Below, piece after piece: positions 11,481-22,640 of a DNA stretch of 64,000 bases (the stretch's first letter is position 1; the number at the start of each line of letters is the position of its first letter). The notes beneath the pieces were generated by a model. The model was not told the origin of the DNA. It did no database searches and was given only the letters and a program-made list of their open reading frames with translations. This DNA comes from Tetrastigma voinierianum (taxonomy: Eukaryota > Streptophyta > Magnoliopsida > Vitales > Vitaceae): positions 1-64,000 of the forward strand of contig JAEQBH010009425.1 in the NCBI GenBank assembly GCA_016808115.1. Reading direction: 5' to 3'. The position numbers and the translations under genes were made by a program.

Positions 11481-12580
11481 TCGATTCTATAAAGTTCTTT
11501 GAAATTATATCCGACCATATGCCTATAAATGGAATTTTATGTCGTGATATTTTCTGAAAAATTGATTGTTGCACTAAGTGTGCCAATCACTTGAGTATTA
11601 AATAAATATGTTGAAATGAAAATTACACTGCTTAGTGTGTCATTGCTTCGATAATTAAGACATGTTATTGTGGCGCGAACGAAAATATTACATGGATTGT
11701 CAGAGGCTACTCTATGGACATGATATGTCACAATCAAGCTAGAGGTTAAAGTAAGTCGTTAATCGATTGCAACGCCAGGATGTCAATATGTAAGATATTT
11801 AGATGTGTTGACATACCTAATGAAAATTATTAGCCATAAATTGGAAATGAGATACGTAATAATTACGCATACTGCGACCTATACGCATCGCATATCAAGG
11901 CTGAGTCAAAAGTGGGTGCATAGAAACTACACCACCATTCTGTGAATGTGTGGTGAGCTCAAAACTGACAGCGTCCACCGAGACCACGGTGGTATAAATG
12001 AAAAATGAAAAAAAAAAAAGAGTATATAATGCGATTCTATGGAAAGCTCTTTGAGTCTATAATCCGAACACCATATGCCTGATAGAAATTAATTTTACGC
12101 TTTAGATATTTTCTCAAAATTGATCATTGCATCATGTGCTTAATCACGTGAGTATGGGAAATAAATATGTCAATGAAATACACCGCTTGTGTGTCATTGT
12201 TGATAATTGGGTGACATGTTATTGTATGTGAATGAGGCCATTACACGGATTGTCAGAGGCTACTACACATGATATGTCACAATCAAAGCTTAGAGGTTAA
12301 AGTAAGTCAGTTAATTGATTGGTAACGCCTCAGGATGTCAATATGGACATATTTAGATGTGTTGACATGACGAATGAAAATTATTAGCCATAAATTGGAA
12401 ATGAGACATGTAATACTATGTGGCATACTTGCATTCCATATGCACTGCGATTACTGTTGAGTCGGGTGGGTGCATAGAAACCGCTAATTCAACCATCTCC
12501 AGATCGTGTAGAGCTCAAAACGGACAATAATTCAATTGAGACTCACTATGGTATAAATGAAAAAATGAAAAAATATATAT
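11481..12580 (+). repeat. 550 bp tandem duplication inside the Tekay 3' LTR
   Basis: Copy 1 starts TCGATTCTATAAAGTTC at 11481 and copy 2 starts GCGATTCTATGGAAAGCTC at 12031. Both run through GATTGTTGCA, TGACATGTTATTGT, AGAGGTTAAAGTAAGTC and end in the GTATAAATGAAAAATG region. The 5' LTR has this block once (about 345-860). Confidence 0.9.
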
Positions 12581-13365
12581 ATATATCGTGTGTCGGGCGT
12601 AGGCAAGATAAGGTAGATCCCCCATAAAGTAAAGACCTAAATCTACTCGCTGGTTAGGACATGATCACCCGCAGCTGAAAGCTGTAAAATGCCTAAGGCG
12701 CACACGGTCCCGCTGAGACCCCAAAATGATGTGTACCTCAATAAATGGGACGCACAAAATTGATGAAATTCAAACGATACTGGAGAGAGATACGATCCAA
12801 TGAGTCAAGTCTTTCTGGGTGAGACATCAATAATGTCCGGTTTTTCACATTTGGCACGTATGTGTGAGAGAGCTCGTGAGGACTCTGCGACGGGACATGA
12901 CGGGTCATTTCATTCACGTAATGTAGAATTCCATTCTAAGTTTGCATAATCTTTATTGAATGTGCTTCTTCTTTGGTGACATGACCATTGCATGTGCACT
13001 AAGGTGGGGAGCAGTCATAGGAGCTTACTCTCTATCGTAAGATTGCTCACCCCGCTACGGATCCCTTAGGTACAGTCCAAAGGCAGTAACCCGACCGCAT
13101 ACGACGAGAGTCTGACATGACTTTGTTTTGTTTTTGTCTTGTATTATATTCTAGCGGAACCAAAAACATGTACACCTTTGTATCAAAGGGACTGTAAAGA
13201 GACCGTGATTATAGTCTATCATATATCTTTGTATATTGTGAATTAAATATGCATAAATGAGTCTCGATATATGAGACATGTGAGTGTGATATCGAGGCAC
13301 CGAGATCCACAGCCATGCTGGTCGGGACGGTCACACCCGGGACCGCCTGGATAGGGGGTGTCACA

Positions 13366-13779
13366 AATATCAAGGCAATATCTATCATGGAAATAACCCA
13401 AGATAGAGTCGGGATGACAAGAGTTGTGGGCAAGATGTTCAAGTACAAGAAAATAAAGAAATCAGGCTTCTCAATGGAGAGTGGGAAAGAGAATGCAGAA
13501 AAGGAAAAATTGGCTCAAGGGCATAAAAGCCACCATTAACATAGTCAAATTGGACACCCATAAGTAAGACCATTATGGAGCTAAGGGCTTAAATTGTCTA
13601 AAAGAGAAAGATAGAATCAAAATGTAAGGAAAGAAGAAAGAAGAAGATCAAGGTGCCCTTGAACTATCTGAGCCTAAACCCATGAAAGCGATGTGAAATG
13701 TTAAAGGTGAGGTCACTCCTAATTTTGTATCTCTATAAAAAAAAAAAAAAAGTTAGGAAGCTTTTTAAAAAATGAACTC
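13366..13779. other. Unassigned spacer with an A-rich tract
   Basis: Lies between the Tekay 3' LTR and the LINE 3' end. It holds an (A)15-16 tract near 13739-13753 and a short plus-strand frame (to 13539) that begins inside the LTR, so it is not a gene. I recognise nothing else. Confidence 0.5.
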
Positions 13780-14814
13780 TTGATTTTTTTTATCCAAAAC
13801 TAAAATTAATGCTAATAGATTTATAGATATTTTGTCTAAACTATCTTATTGCTAAGTTTATTAATCCAATCTTCTATGGGTCATCTTCAGGGCTAGCTTT
13901 GCCATATAGTCAGGCACACAATTCCCTTCTTTGAAAACATGCTTGAGGCTCACCGTCCTTCCTTTGCGCAACCACTCCTAGCACTCAAAACTATTATTGG
14001 CATGGGAGCATGCACTCAAGTTTTTCGACATCCTTGACCCAGTTGTACACCTGGAGGGAGTCTGTCCATCAAGTTTCTACTATTTCTATTGTGCATTCCC
14101 CCAGTTGCACTGCAAATCTGTCCATCAAGTTGCATGCCTGCGTCGTCTTTAAGGGAGCCTCCAGCCTCGTCAAGGGGCGAGTTTCATGACCAAGACTTCC
14201 GTCCACATTGAGTTTCATCCATCCTTGGGGAGATCGGTTCCAGCCTATCCACTGTATGCCAGATCTCCAAACACACTGCGAAGTAATGGCCTGATTTGAG
14301 AAGGCTACCATGATCTCCTGCAGGTAAGAATGGACAAAGTGACATTTCTTATCCATGCTTGTTCTCATTCCGTTGAAGACCTCCTACATTTCCAAAGGAA
14401 CCAAAGGCAAACCGCAAACTCATTCCAGGGTTCGACATTTGTAGGGGTCTTTAGGGTTAAGTTCCAACTCATCCATTCTCTAAAAGGAAGATGAACCCAC
14501 TCATGCCTTTCTCGTACTTCCGCAAACTTCCTCCACAGTGGCAATGCTTTGGAGCACTTCCTAAAAAGATGATTGAGGTCCTCCTCTTCATCAAGACAGC
14601 GGTGCAGCTCGGGGGCATCCGTGAAACCTCTCATCCTCCTTTCCATATTAGTGAGGATCTTTCCATGATACACTAGCCAAACAAATTGTCGGATCTTTTG
14701 AGGAATCTTAAGTTTCCAAATTTTATTCCATGTGCCATCATGGCTGGGAGGGCTAGGGGCCATCAAGACACCGTATGCTAAGGCGATTGAGAACCTACCA
14801 TTATTTGACAGTCC
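13780..14814 (-). pseudogene. LINE (L1-like) 3' part: RT zinc-binding domain and RNase H, segment 1
   Basis: The minus strand reads RFSIALAYGVL, then WKLKIPQKIRQFVWLVYHGK near 14680-14740, the signature of the zinc-binding domain that follows the RT of plant LINEs. The Cys and His ligands are partly kept (HRCLDEEEDLNHLFRKC). An RNase H domain follows: GWMKLNVDGS near 14200-14230 and, by 13880-13940, KEGNCVPDYMAKLAL. Frameshifts separate these blocks. The T8 run at 13777-13784 may mark the poly(A) end on the minus strand. Upstream coding sequence continues at 15714-16022 and 24659-24836 after two insertions. Confidence 0.85.
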
Positions 14815-15389
14815 CTAGCTAGCACTAGGCTCGTTCGTGGTTAGGTTTGCATCGATTTGAGCATAATATTACAATCCGATCTAAACCATCCAAAATACTC
14901 AAAACAACCAAAACTAATATTATATATGGTTTCGGTTTAATTTGCGATTTGAAACACAGTTTGAACTGTTCAAAGTTCTTTTCCCTTCTTGAGTGTTATG
15001 ATCCCATAATCGTATAATCTCATTTTTTCTTTCTCCCCACCCCTCTCTTTTCCCTTCGACAGAGAATTCCCGATTACCTTTCTATTATGTTTAAGTGTTT
15101 ATCATTAGAGAATCTCCAACTCCTCCCCTCCTTATTTTTATTTTGATTTTGATTTGATTTTGATGACTTATATCCCCTTTCCACCCTTCTAAATTTATTT
15201 ATTTATTATCTCTTGTTTTTTCTTTCGTTTAGTCTAGAGAATCGAAGATTCAAACATAACCTCACCTCCTTCAATCTTGGCTTTGACATCTCCTGTTCAC
15301 GAAGTTTTTCCATTTTTAAGAACATCAAATCACTTGCTTTCTTGCCAAGCTATCAACAAAGCAGGAAGTTAACTATAAGGCTCCACTTG

Positions 15390-15460
<71 letters not shown>

Positions 15461-15713
15461 CACATTGATAAAATCAAGGTTCACAAATTTATAGAAATTA
15501 GGTTAAGAATATTTATATATGAACTATAAATGACATTATTTTATTATATTAGTTTCGAATGTTCGGTTAAGGTCGGTTACCTCTCTAAACTGCTAGAACC
15601 TAACTGATATTTCGGTTTTTATAAAATTTTAAAACAATTCAAACCTATGAATCTTAAAAACCATGATTCTGATTTAGTTTAGACGATCTTTTACTTTTTA
15701 TGCACTTAGTTAG
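14815..15713. mobile_element. AT-rich insertion of about 0.9 kb in the LINE, class unknown
   Basis: LINE coding sequence stops at about 14815 and resumes at about 15714. The segment between has no LINE similarity, includes an AT microsatellite, and is AT-rich with GGTTTCGGTTTA-type words. CTAGCTAG (14815-14822) and TTAGTTAG (15706-15713) could be an imperfect 8 bp target duplication, as made by hAT transposons, but the ends just inside do not form convincing terminal inverted repeats. It is a nested insertion by context; its class is not known. Confidence 0.45.
15393..15457. repeat. AT microsatellite
   Basis: Uninterrupted (AT)n of about 65 bp inside the insertion that splits the LINE. Confidence 0.97.
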
Positions 15714-16022
15714 CATACCTATCTTCTCACATCAATGGAGCGAAGAATGGTAGTTTGTAATCTGCTGATGACGTTGGAGGGGGGCAAACCATGGAGAGTG
15801 TCCCACATCCAACATGAGATCTGGCACCAGTAATCACTAACACTCCTATAGGATTACGTCTGCTCACTTACGAGGAAGCGAGGATCCAAAGAGGAGGGAG
15901 TCCCTAGCTAGGTGTCTCTCGAAACAAAATTTATCCTTACCATTATGCACCCTTGCCTTGAGGCCCTTTTTAAGCAAGTTGGATGCTGCTGTTATTCCAT
16001 TCCATGCATTGGAAGACCCTCT
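15714..16022 (-). pseudogene. LINE RT C-terminal region, segment 2
   Basis: The minus strand carries LLKKGLKARVHNGK near 15935-15980, matching the plant LINE motif in which a Leu-Leu-x-Lys-Gly-Leu block precedes Val-Gly-Asn-Gly. It lies directly left of the copia 3' LTR. Its frame continues into 24659-24836 once the copia element and one CCTCT copy are removed. Confidence 0.8.
16018..16022 (+). repeat. Target site duplication CCTCT of the copia element, left copy
   Basis: CCTCT directly precedes TGTAGG at 16023 and recurs at 24659-24663. Confidence 0.9.
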
Positions 16023-16390
16023 TGTAGGAATAATCAGCAGAAGCTAGAATCATCATGTGATTTGAATGTGAATTTAATTACTAAGCCCCATATAACTAGT
16101 CAAATCGTAACTTGTGGATTAGCGAGAAGTATGCATACAGAACATGAATCTTCATTATCCTGCAGAGGTGATGGGCGGCGTGTGGGCGCTTGAATCACTA
16201 GAAAAGATTTATTTTCTTTGGCTATTCTCTATCTAAGTCAGGTTGGATTTAGGGTTATATTATCTTTCTCTATTTATAGGTATAAATTTATAATAGCAAT
16301 AGCCATTTGGCTCCACCTTAGAGGCCCAAAGTCCGTAATGATTATTTATAGTGTTTTAAACAACTTGGACTTTACTTGTGTAAAAATCCA
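16023..16390 (-). mobile_element. 3' LTR of the copia element
   Basis: Starts TGTAGGAATAATCAG on the plus strand, like the right LTR, and ends near AAAAATCCAG. The minus-strand TATA box TATAAATA is kept at 16271-16278. Next to it at 16391-16400 a purine-rich minus-strand stretch (GAGAGAT) marks the decayed polypurine tract. Confidence 0.88.
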
Positions 16391-17239
16391 GCCGATCTCT
16401 CAAAACTATTTATGGGAACAAGTCCGGGGTTCTTTATTGTAAGCGTGATAATAGTAACACCCATTTGTAGACTAGTTTGGGGATTCTACAGGTTATCATT
16501 AATCAGAACCCTCGTAATTTGCCAGAAGCAATTATCTAATCCGGTGCTATTCAAAACCCGAATTGAACTCCGAGGATTAATATTATTAAATGTGTATTAT
16601 TTTCTCCTTTTGTAAATATCAATAATTAGTGATAAGATTTTCTATCAATCAATCAATTATTTATTCTCTTGATTTATCAGTTTCTCTAATGGATAAAATG
16701 CACTGGCCAATGACTTCATAACATCAATCGGAAACATATTAAGAGGATATTTATGGAAATTCCATATTGTTTTTTCATAATCGGCAATTAAATAATCTTG
16801 CTCCCAAATCATCAAGATATTGAATTGCGTTTAAATAGACCTCACTTATTGACAACTCAAAGAACAATAATCATTTAAATACCTATCATAATAAACTCGA
16901 GTTGAAGAATAATAGAAATATTGCTTGATATTTGTTTTCTTTTACACAAATTTAACAAATAATCTCACTTTGATCCCATCAAATGCAAGCATAATTTACT
17001 GCAGTATTTTATAACAACCAAGATAGATTATTTCATAAAATATTGCAGTCTAAATAAAGCGCCTAACTGTTTTAATAGTATGATCTCTTGTTCATTAATT
17101 ATGAAAACCTATGATCATGCTTCTATGAGCGTATTCATATGATCATATACTCTACAATTAATCGGACCTTCTACATGAAATATCGATTGAAATGCATAAT
17201 AATATGAAAATACTCATATTGTATTAAAATTAAACTCAA
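16391..17239 (-). other. Copia 3' untranslated region, AT-rich, nothing recognised
   Basis: Lies between the 3' LTR and the RNase H remnant. It is AT-rich and has no open frame similar to a known domain. It could include a further small insertion. Confidence 0.4.
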
Positions 17240-17529
17240 AAAATATAACACATCAGTCTTGTTCTAAAAACACCAAATAAGCTCATTTAGAATATACCTT
17301 ATATAATCTCTTGTTCTCCTTAGATATTTGAGAATATGCTTCTTTGCAATCAATGTTCTTCTCTTGAATTGGATTGATGCCGACCTAACTATTCCCCTAT
17401 GTAGCGGATATCGGCTGGTACATAACATGGCATGTGAGACTATCTGTGAGTGAGATTTTCCTGCTCATACGTTCTTTGCTCGAGAGTTTTTGGTGATTAA
17501 CCTTAGAAAGATGAACTCCATGCACAAAG
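17240..17529 (-). pseudogene. Copia RT C-terminal region, part after the nested LTR
   Basis: The minus strand reads HGVHLSK next to the insertion at 17530, then SHAMLCT, and AKKHILKYLRRTRDY near 17290-17350, the conserved copia block in which Ala-Met-Leu-Cys-Thr is followed by Leu-Lys-Tyr-Leu-Arg-Arg-Thr-Lys-Asp. Frameshifts occur between blocks. Downstream RNase H sequence is not readable. Confidence 0.8.
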
Positions 17530-19515
17530 TGTGGCGCTATCAGGTGTCAAGTTGACTCCCCAGATCAACCTACGGAAATTCTATACATCTCGTATCACGA
17601 GGCATACTGAGTAAAATAGCCTGCGGATTGTATCCTCTTATAACAAAAATCTCAATATATTCTCATAGTTTCATGTTTGTTCTAAAGATTTATACATATT
17701 TACAAAAATATTTTCTTGAAGCCACATTTCGGCTTTCTTCTCAATAGATGCCTCTGCCTTAGTCTCCTGGATAGTTTGTGCACGAAGGGGTCCCACGACG
17801 GGGTGGTAAGCCAGTGAAAAATTCTCCTGAGGGTTACTCCCGCCTAAAATGCATATGCAATGGCATATATAAACAATCAATCATTTCATACAATTATTTT
17901 CATATGAAATGTCTACCATCTCATCATGAATCGACCCCCTCATACTCCACTTTGAGTCAATGAAGCTCCCTACTTTGGTGCCAAATGTGAAATAAACTAG
18001 TCACACCACATTCCATCCATTGGAAAACCACTCAATTTATTTATCAAAAGCGATTTTGATTCTTTTCCTTTATTTTGTGGGCCACAGTTTAGGGTTTACA
18101 CAGAGTAGGGCCATACGCCTTTTCAACATTTTCACGAACTTGTCGCTGGGATTCATGTCTAGCAGTGAATAATATGTGGGACTTTCACTACTGGGGATCT
18201 ACTAACTTGCTCCTTAAAACATGTAATTTATCATTTTGATCATTTACACACTCGTGAATCTCTACCTTGGACTTGTCCCATTTTCCCAAAGTTCACGACC
18301 CGCCATATGTGATGAATAAACCTTACAACACCCACACCCGACTGACGCGATGTTGATAAATTATATGATATGATGCGATCATTTTCCTCATGTTACATCA
18401 TGAATGAGCTTTTCATGACATTTACAACCATGGAAAGTATTATACATAATACCTCATACAAAACATATTAATACATCCAACAAGCATGCATCAATATCCC
18501 ATTTTCACATAAGCATGTTCGACAGCGAAGTAACACACAATTAGGTCTAAGCTTGGGACCTCCCAGAGTACCTATTATAGCAAACATGAACCATTTTGGT
18601 TTCAATCCTTATCATCATCGAACAACCATGATACCTAGAAACTTCCAGTTTCATCAAAAATAACTTACAGTCCATACAGTAGGTCATGAATCCATACCCA
18701 TTAATTCCAAACTTGAACTAATATACATGGCCTCTCATAGCCTCCATAAGCAACCCTACCAGTATAAAGCCTTTAGGCTAAAAGTAAACCAAGTAGGAAA
18801 ATATCCTACCTCTTGGAAGTTACGAAACTCCCAGCCGGGTCACGCGTTGTCCTCTCAGGTGTGAGACACTTCCCTCTTGTCTCGAGAAAGAATCAGACGG
18901 GTCGGATCAGCCATACAAATCTAGAGAAGGAGGCGTTCTCTCTGGTTTCTCCATGTTTGGCCTTTGTATCTTCCTCTCACGAATTCTTTTCCTTTTGCTT
19001 TACTTTTGCTTTCTTTTTCCTTTCATTTTCTCCTCATTTCTCTCCATTTTCTCTTTTCTCCTTACTTTACTCTCCTTTTGAATCCATTGAGACAAACATG
19101 AGGAAATTTCCTCCTCTCCTTATCAAACCAAATTGTGACTACTTTTTCCATCATTTCGCTTTATTTTATAATTCCTCTTTTATGCGTCATCATTTTACAT
19201 GGCTCGATGTGAGCCATGGAATCCCTCCCCCATGTGGCTCAATGTGAGCCGCTCGCGCTGCAAGTGTCCGCAGCGGCGCGAGGTCTTGTGTAGCGTCTTT
19301 TATCTTGCCGTGTGTCATCCAGGCCTTACGTGTATCGAGCGTGAAATCCAGGCCACCTCGGAATCCTGCAAAGTCGTGACGCTGAAATTTTCATGAGGGC
19401 GATTTCAACGGAAAATTAAGTTTCGTCATCCGAGATCTCTAGAAAAATTCGGATTTTTAACGAGAATTTCTATTTACCCATTTTGAAAATTGGATTTTCT
19501 CGAGTTTTCTATGAA
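17530..19515 (-). mobile_element. Nested LTR (chromovirus-like, family D), probably solo, inside copia RT
   Basis: Copia coding sequence is interrupted here: on the minus strand it stops after a block resembling FTLH near 19515 and resumes with HGVHLSK at 17529. The insert starts (minus strand) AAACTCGAGAAAATCC, similar to the TGTAAACCCGAGAAAATTC start of the Tekay LTR, and shares the GGCTC-N5-GAGCC palindrome with it. No gag or pol is inside. The flanking pentamers (CTTCA and CTTTG on the minus strand) match only in part, so the ends are good to a few bases. Confidence 0.7.
19198..19218. repeat. Palindrome CATGGCTC-N5-GAGCCATG in LTR D
   Basis: Perfect 8 bp arms with spacer GATGT. A second, less perfect one (GGCTCAATGTGAGCC) follows at 19235-19249. 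The Tekay LTR has the related palindrome at 10555-10573. Confidence 0.85.
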
Positions 19516-20400
19516 GGGTAAAGTTTTCTTTGGAATTTTACATCTTTGAACTAACTAGAATTTTATCTATATATAAAGCTTGAGATGTAACACACCTTAT
19601 TCTTCGGTCTCGTAAGTTTGATTCAAAGAATATAGTTGGCTTCTCCCAAATACTTCATATCAAAATTGCTTTTCTGTGTCCTTTTACACTTTAACACCTC
19701 TATGTGGTTTCCGATTAGTAAAATGTCATCTACGTAAGGACTAGGAAAACTACTTTGTACCTTAGATCCTTTTGTAAACATAAGGTTCAATGGACTTTTC
19801 TCAAAGCCGTATAAAGTTCATGGCTTAGTCAAACCTAATGTTCGTGTTACAGGATGCTTTTCTTTAGTCATGAATGGACCTTTGCAACACATGCCATGTG
19901 TTCTTGCCCTCAACTTCATGGAACCCTTAAGTTCTTTGCATGTAGTGTCTCTTCACAAGCGCCATTTAAAATGCTGTTTGTCCATATAAGCAAATCTCCT
20001 CGTAATCTAGACTTACAACTACAGCTAAAAGAATCGGGATGGATTTAAGCATGATTCTTGTGAAGGTTTCTTCATAATTTATCCTCTTTTGGTATAACAT
20101 TTTGCCACCAATCTAGCTTTGAAGGTTTCCTACCTTCCGTCTAGTTGTCTTTTTTCTCTTTGTAGATCCACTTACACCTATGGGTTTTACCCCTTTGGGT
20201 GCCTCTACAAGAGACCGGACTGAGTTAGAATACATAGACTCCATCTCATGGTCCATGGCTTTGAGCCACTCCTATGCATCAACATCCTCCAGTGCTTCTT
20301 TGTAATTTACGGGATCCTCTTCGCTATCAATGGTTATAACTTGGTATGATTCGCCCAACAAGAGATATCTCGATGGCTTGCGTGTTGTTCTCCCACTACG
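19516..20400 (-). pseudogene. Copia reverse transcriptase pseudogene
   Basis: On the minus strand the RT entry block DPVNYKEALEDVDA is followed by an amber stop and EWLKAMDHEMESMYSNSV (about 20220-20315). The catalytic box YVDDILL is intact at about 19714-19740, then FDMKYLGEANYIL at 19640-19690 and SQALYIDKILV at about 19550-19585. The nested LTR follows. Both catalytic Asp of YVDD are kept, but stops and frameshifts elsewhere preclude function. RVT_2 is the domain type that defines Ty1/copia. Confidence 0.88.
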
Positions 20401-20929
20401 CCGAAGCTCCACTAGTTGTTGTGGTTCTACAGGAAGATCCTCTTGATACTTTTGAATTTGATTTTCTGGTTTTTCTGGTTCTACTTGTATATCTACCTAT
20501 TGTTCATATTGGTTCACTTTCTGTTCTTGTTCACATTTAGGGTATATTTTCATTACCCTATGTTGGATGTAGCTGGAAACAATGACGCAATGGAGGTCAA
20601 GTCGGGTGGTTTAAGGCGATTCTTAGTGAGTCAAGCTCCTCGAAATTTTACTATTGAACTTGAAATTGATTACATAGTCTCCTCTAAGAATTTTTGCATT
20701 AGTGCTCACTATAACTTTCTTCTCTAGGAACTATAAAAAGGCCATCTCGTTCCTTTAGGGTGTAATAAACAAACATACTTGATCTGAGATTGACTTATGG
20801 TTCCTTTCTCAAGACATGCGCGGGCACCCAGGATAAATATGGTTTAAACTAGGCTTAGCTAGTTCTAGTCGGTAGGTGTCTTAGAAGTAATTAGAATCAG
20901 TTCAATAAGTATGCTTGGTCTAAAGGCAT

Positions 20930-21400
20930 ATCCCAAAGCGATATAGGTGAGATGAATAACTAAGCATCGGTCTCACCATGTCTAGGAAGTTCTATTTCTC
21001 CTCTCTGTAACTCCATTTTGCTGAGGTGTTCCAGGGGCTGACAGTTGTGAAACTATCCCCTCTTGAGTTAAGTAGAAAAGCAGCTCTCGGATAGGTATTC
21101 ACGCCTCGGTCGAATCGAATTGTTTGATATGGACACTGGTATGCGCCTCGGCCTTATATTCTCAAATTTATCAAAGTTTCGAGACTTTGGTAGCATTAAG
21201 TAAACAAAACCATATCTTGAGTAATCATACGCCAAAAGTGACAAAACACTCATACCCACGGCTTGAACACGTTGGGCATACATGAGTGTCCACCAATTCA
21301 ATGATTTTGGTTGTGCGATATCCTTTGCAGAAAAGCCCTTGGTCACACGCTACCATGAGTTACATTAGTATAGGTTCAAATGCTAGGGAATTTAAATCCC
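20930..21400 (-). pseudogene. Copia integrase pseudogene
   Basis: The minus strand reads YDYSRYGFVYLM at about 21200-21240, the region of the conserved Asp-Asp-Tyr-Ser-Arg-Tyr motif (first Asp changed to Tyr). REYLSE near 21075 is the Gly-Glu-Tyr part. GIVSQLSAPGTPQQNGVTER is uninterrupted at about 20985-21050 and leads to the catalytic Glu helix. The N-terminal zinc region is not clear. Integrase lies upstream of RT in this orientation, as expected for copia. Confidence 0.85.
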
Positions 21401-21844
21401 ACACTTTCACCAAACCATGTAGCTATTAGGATTAATATGACCTAATACATAAATACCAAAGATGATGTCATTTGGTACTTTTCTTTTCTTAACAAGGTGA
21501 TTATGTTCATTTCAACAATTTCAAAACATTTATATCGGAAAGGACAAGGGACTTAAAAAATAAAGATTTATTCATAAGATAATGGAACAAACTAAAAAAG
21601 TTTACTTCTTATTGAAGCGAATTAAATTATAATGTCAAATCATGTTCAATAACAATTAATGACCTTACAAATTCCTCTTGAAATCAGGAACAAATAAGCA
21701 GTCTTCTAAACATAAAGTCTATTATTCTCAAAAAAATAAAACAAGCGGTCCTATGGCCTTTACAGAGATTAGCTCCCAGTTTACCAGTTTCAAAATATCT
21801 TTGTCCCTTCATCAATAGGCGTGGTATGTTTGAACCCACTGTGA

Positions 21845-22640
21845 GGAACAAACATGATTAGTGACTCCCGAATCAATGATCATTTATCATTAAAATTCTC
21901 CACTAAACAAGCCTCGACAACAGTAAATCACCCATACGGCCTTTTAGTGGCCTTGGGCAATTTGTTTCAATGTCCTTTACATCCGCACTTGGAAGCACTT
22001 GCCTTTCGGCTTCTTCATTCACGCGATTTATTAAGCGGTATCCTTGCCTTCTTTCTTGTTCTTGTTTCCACCCTTAGGTTTCCCTTTAAGTTTAACAGAA
22101 CCCTCCGTAAAATTGATACTGCTTGGCTCTTTGAGAGACTATTCAGCACTCTCAAGCTCATACATCAATTGAGTAGAGTTGAGATCATCATATACATATT
22201 GTATTTGACTTTAAGCCAGTTAGAAATGTTTAGCGTGATTGTAAGATGGATCTATCTTCATCTTCTTTGAAGTTTGCCCCATCACTTCCTTTCATTGATA
22301 TGAAATCATTGCCAAACAATGATCCTTCACCGCCCACCAGTCATACGTGTGTTAATCAAATCGTGCGGCTTGTCTCTCAGACCGATGCTGCCAAACATCC
22401 CTTTGAGAGTGCGGAGATTTCACCTCCAGCATCGAGAGGTGTTATTTCTTGCCTTAAATGACCCACAACAACGCGAATATAACGTCGAAGTGAAGTGTTT
22501 GCATTCTCCCAAGTCGCATGTTATGTTTTGTTATATCATTGCTTTTGACCTCTGTGATAGTTGGCAGGGTATCGGGACAAACTGATTTTCTCTAATCGAG
22601 CGATCATAAGTTCATTTCCAATCTTCCAAAGTTATTTCCA
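21845..22640 (-). pseudogene. Copia gag and protease pseudogene
   Basis: The protease active site reads IIDSGVTNHVCSS on the minus strand at about 21850-21890, matching copia W-I-x-D-S-G-A-T-x-H-V-C. Upstream (21960-22090) a Lys-rich linker KGKPKGGNKNKK leads to KGKCF, the start of the zinc knuckle, which is frame-shifted after that. The region to 22640 holds more gag sequence with no long frame. Non-functional. Confidence 0.75.

Larger units (their letters stand above)
1..13365 (+). mobile_element. Tekay/Del-like chromovirus (Ty3/gypsy LTR retrotransposon), decayed, 5' end outside window
   Basis: Positions 1-1654 and about 11105-13365 are diverged direct repeats, which makes them the two LTRs of one element. 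Between them lie, in plus-strand order, gag (2330-2900), protease (6905-7400), RT (7540-8000), RNase H (8410-8680), integrase (9040-9650) and a chromodomain-like tail (about 9990-10188). A purine tract sits directly before the 3' LTR. Domain order with a C-terminal chromodomain and LTRs of about 3 kb fit the Tekay/Del clade of chromoviruses. All coding parts carry stops and frameshifts, so the element is dead. A foreign solo LTR (3159-6904) separates gag from protease. The target duplication cannot be tested because the left end is outside the window. Confidence 0.85.
10330..13365 (+). mobile_element. 3' LTR of the Tekay-like element
   Basis: Starts TGTAAACCCGAGAAAATTC after the polypurine tract and ends GGGGGTGTCACA. 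From about 11105 on it matches window positions 1-1654. It is 3036 bp long and includes a 550 bp tandem duplication (11481-12580) not seen in the 5' LTR. A TATA box sits at 10788-10796. Confidence 0.9.

Noticed and set aside
13366..13779. A processed pseudogene ending in the A-tract near 13739
   Set aside because: An A-tract is present but no similarity to any coding sequence upstream was recognised and no target duplication was found.
18813..19247. A 144-codon plus-strand frame with a Phe/Ser-rich hydrophobic middle
   Set aside because: It lies inside LTR D in antisense and the hydrophobic part comes from a pyrimidine-rich tract; it is a by-product of composition.
22330..22600. Plus-strand frames over the copia gag region
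   Set aside because: They are antisense shadows; the minus strand carries the copia gag and protease motifs.
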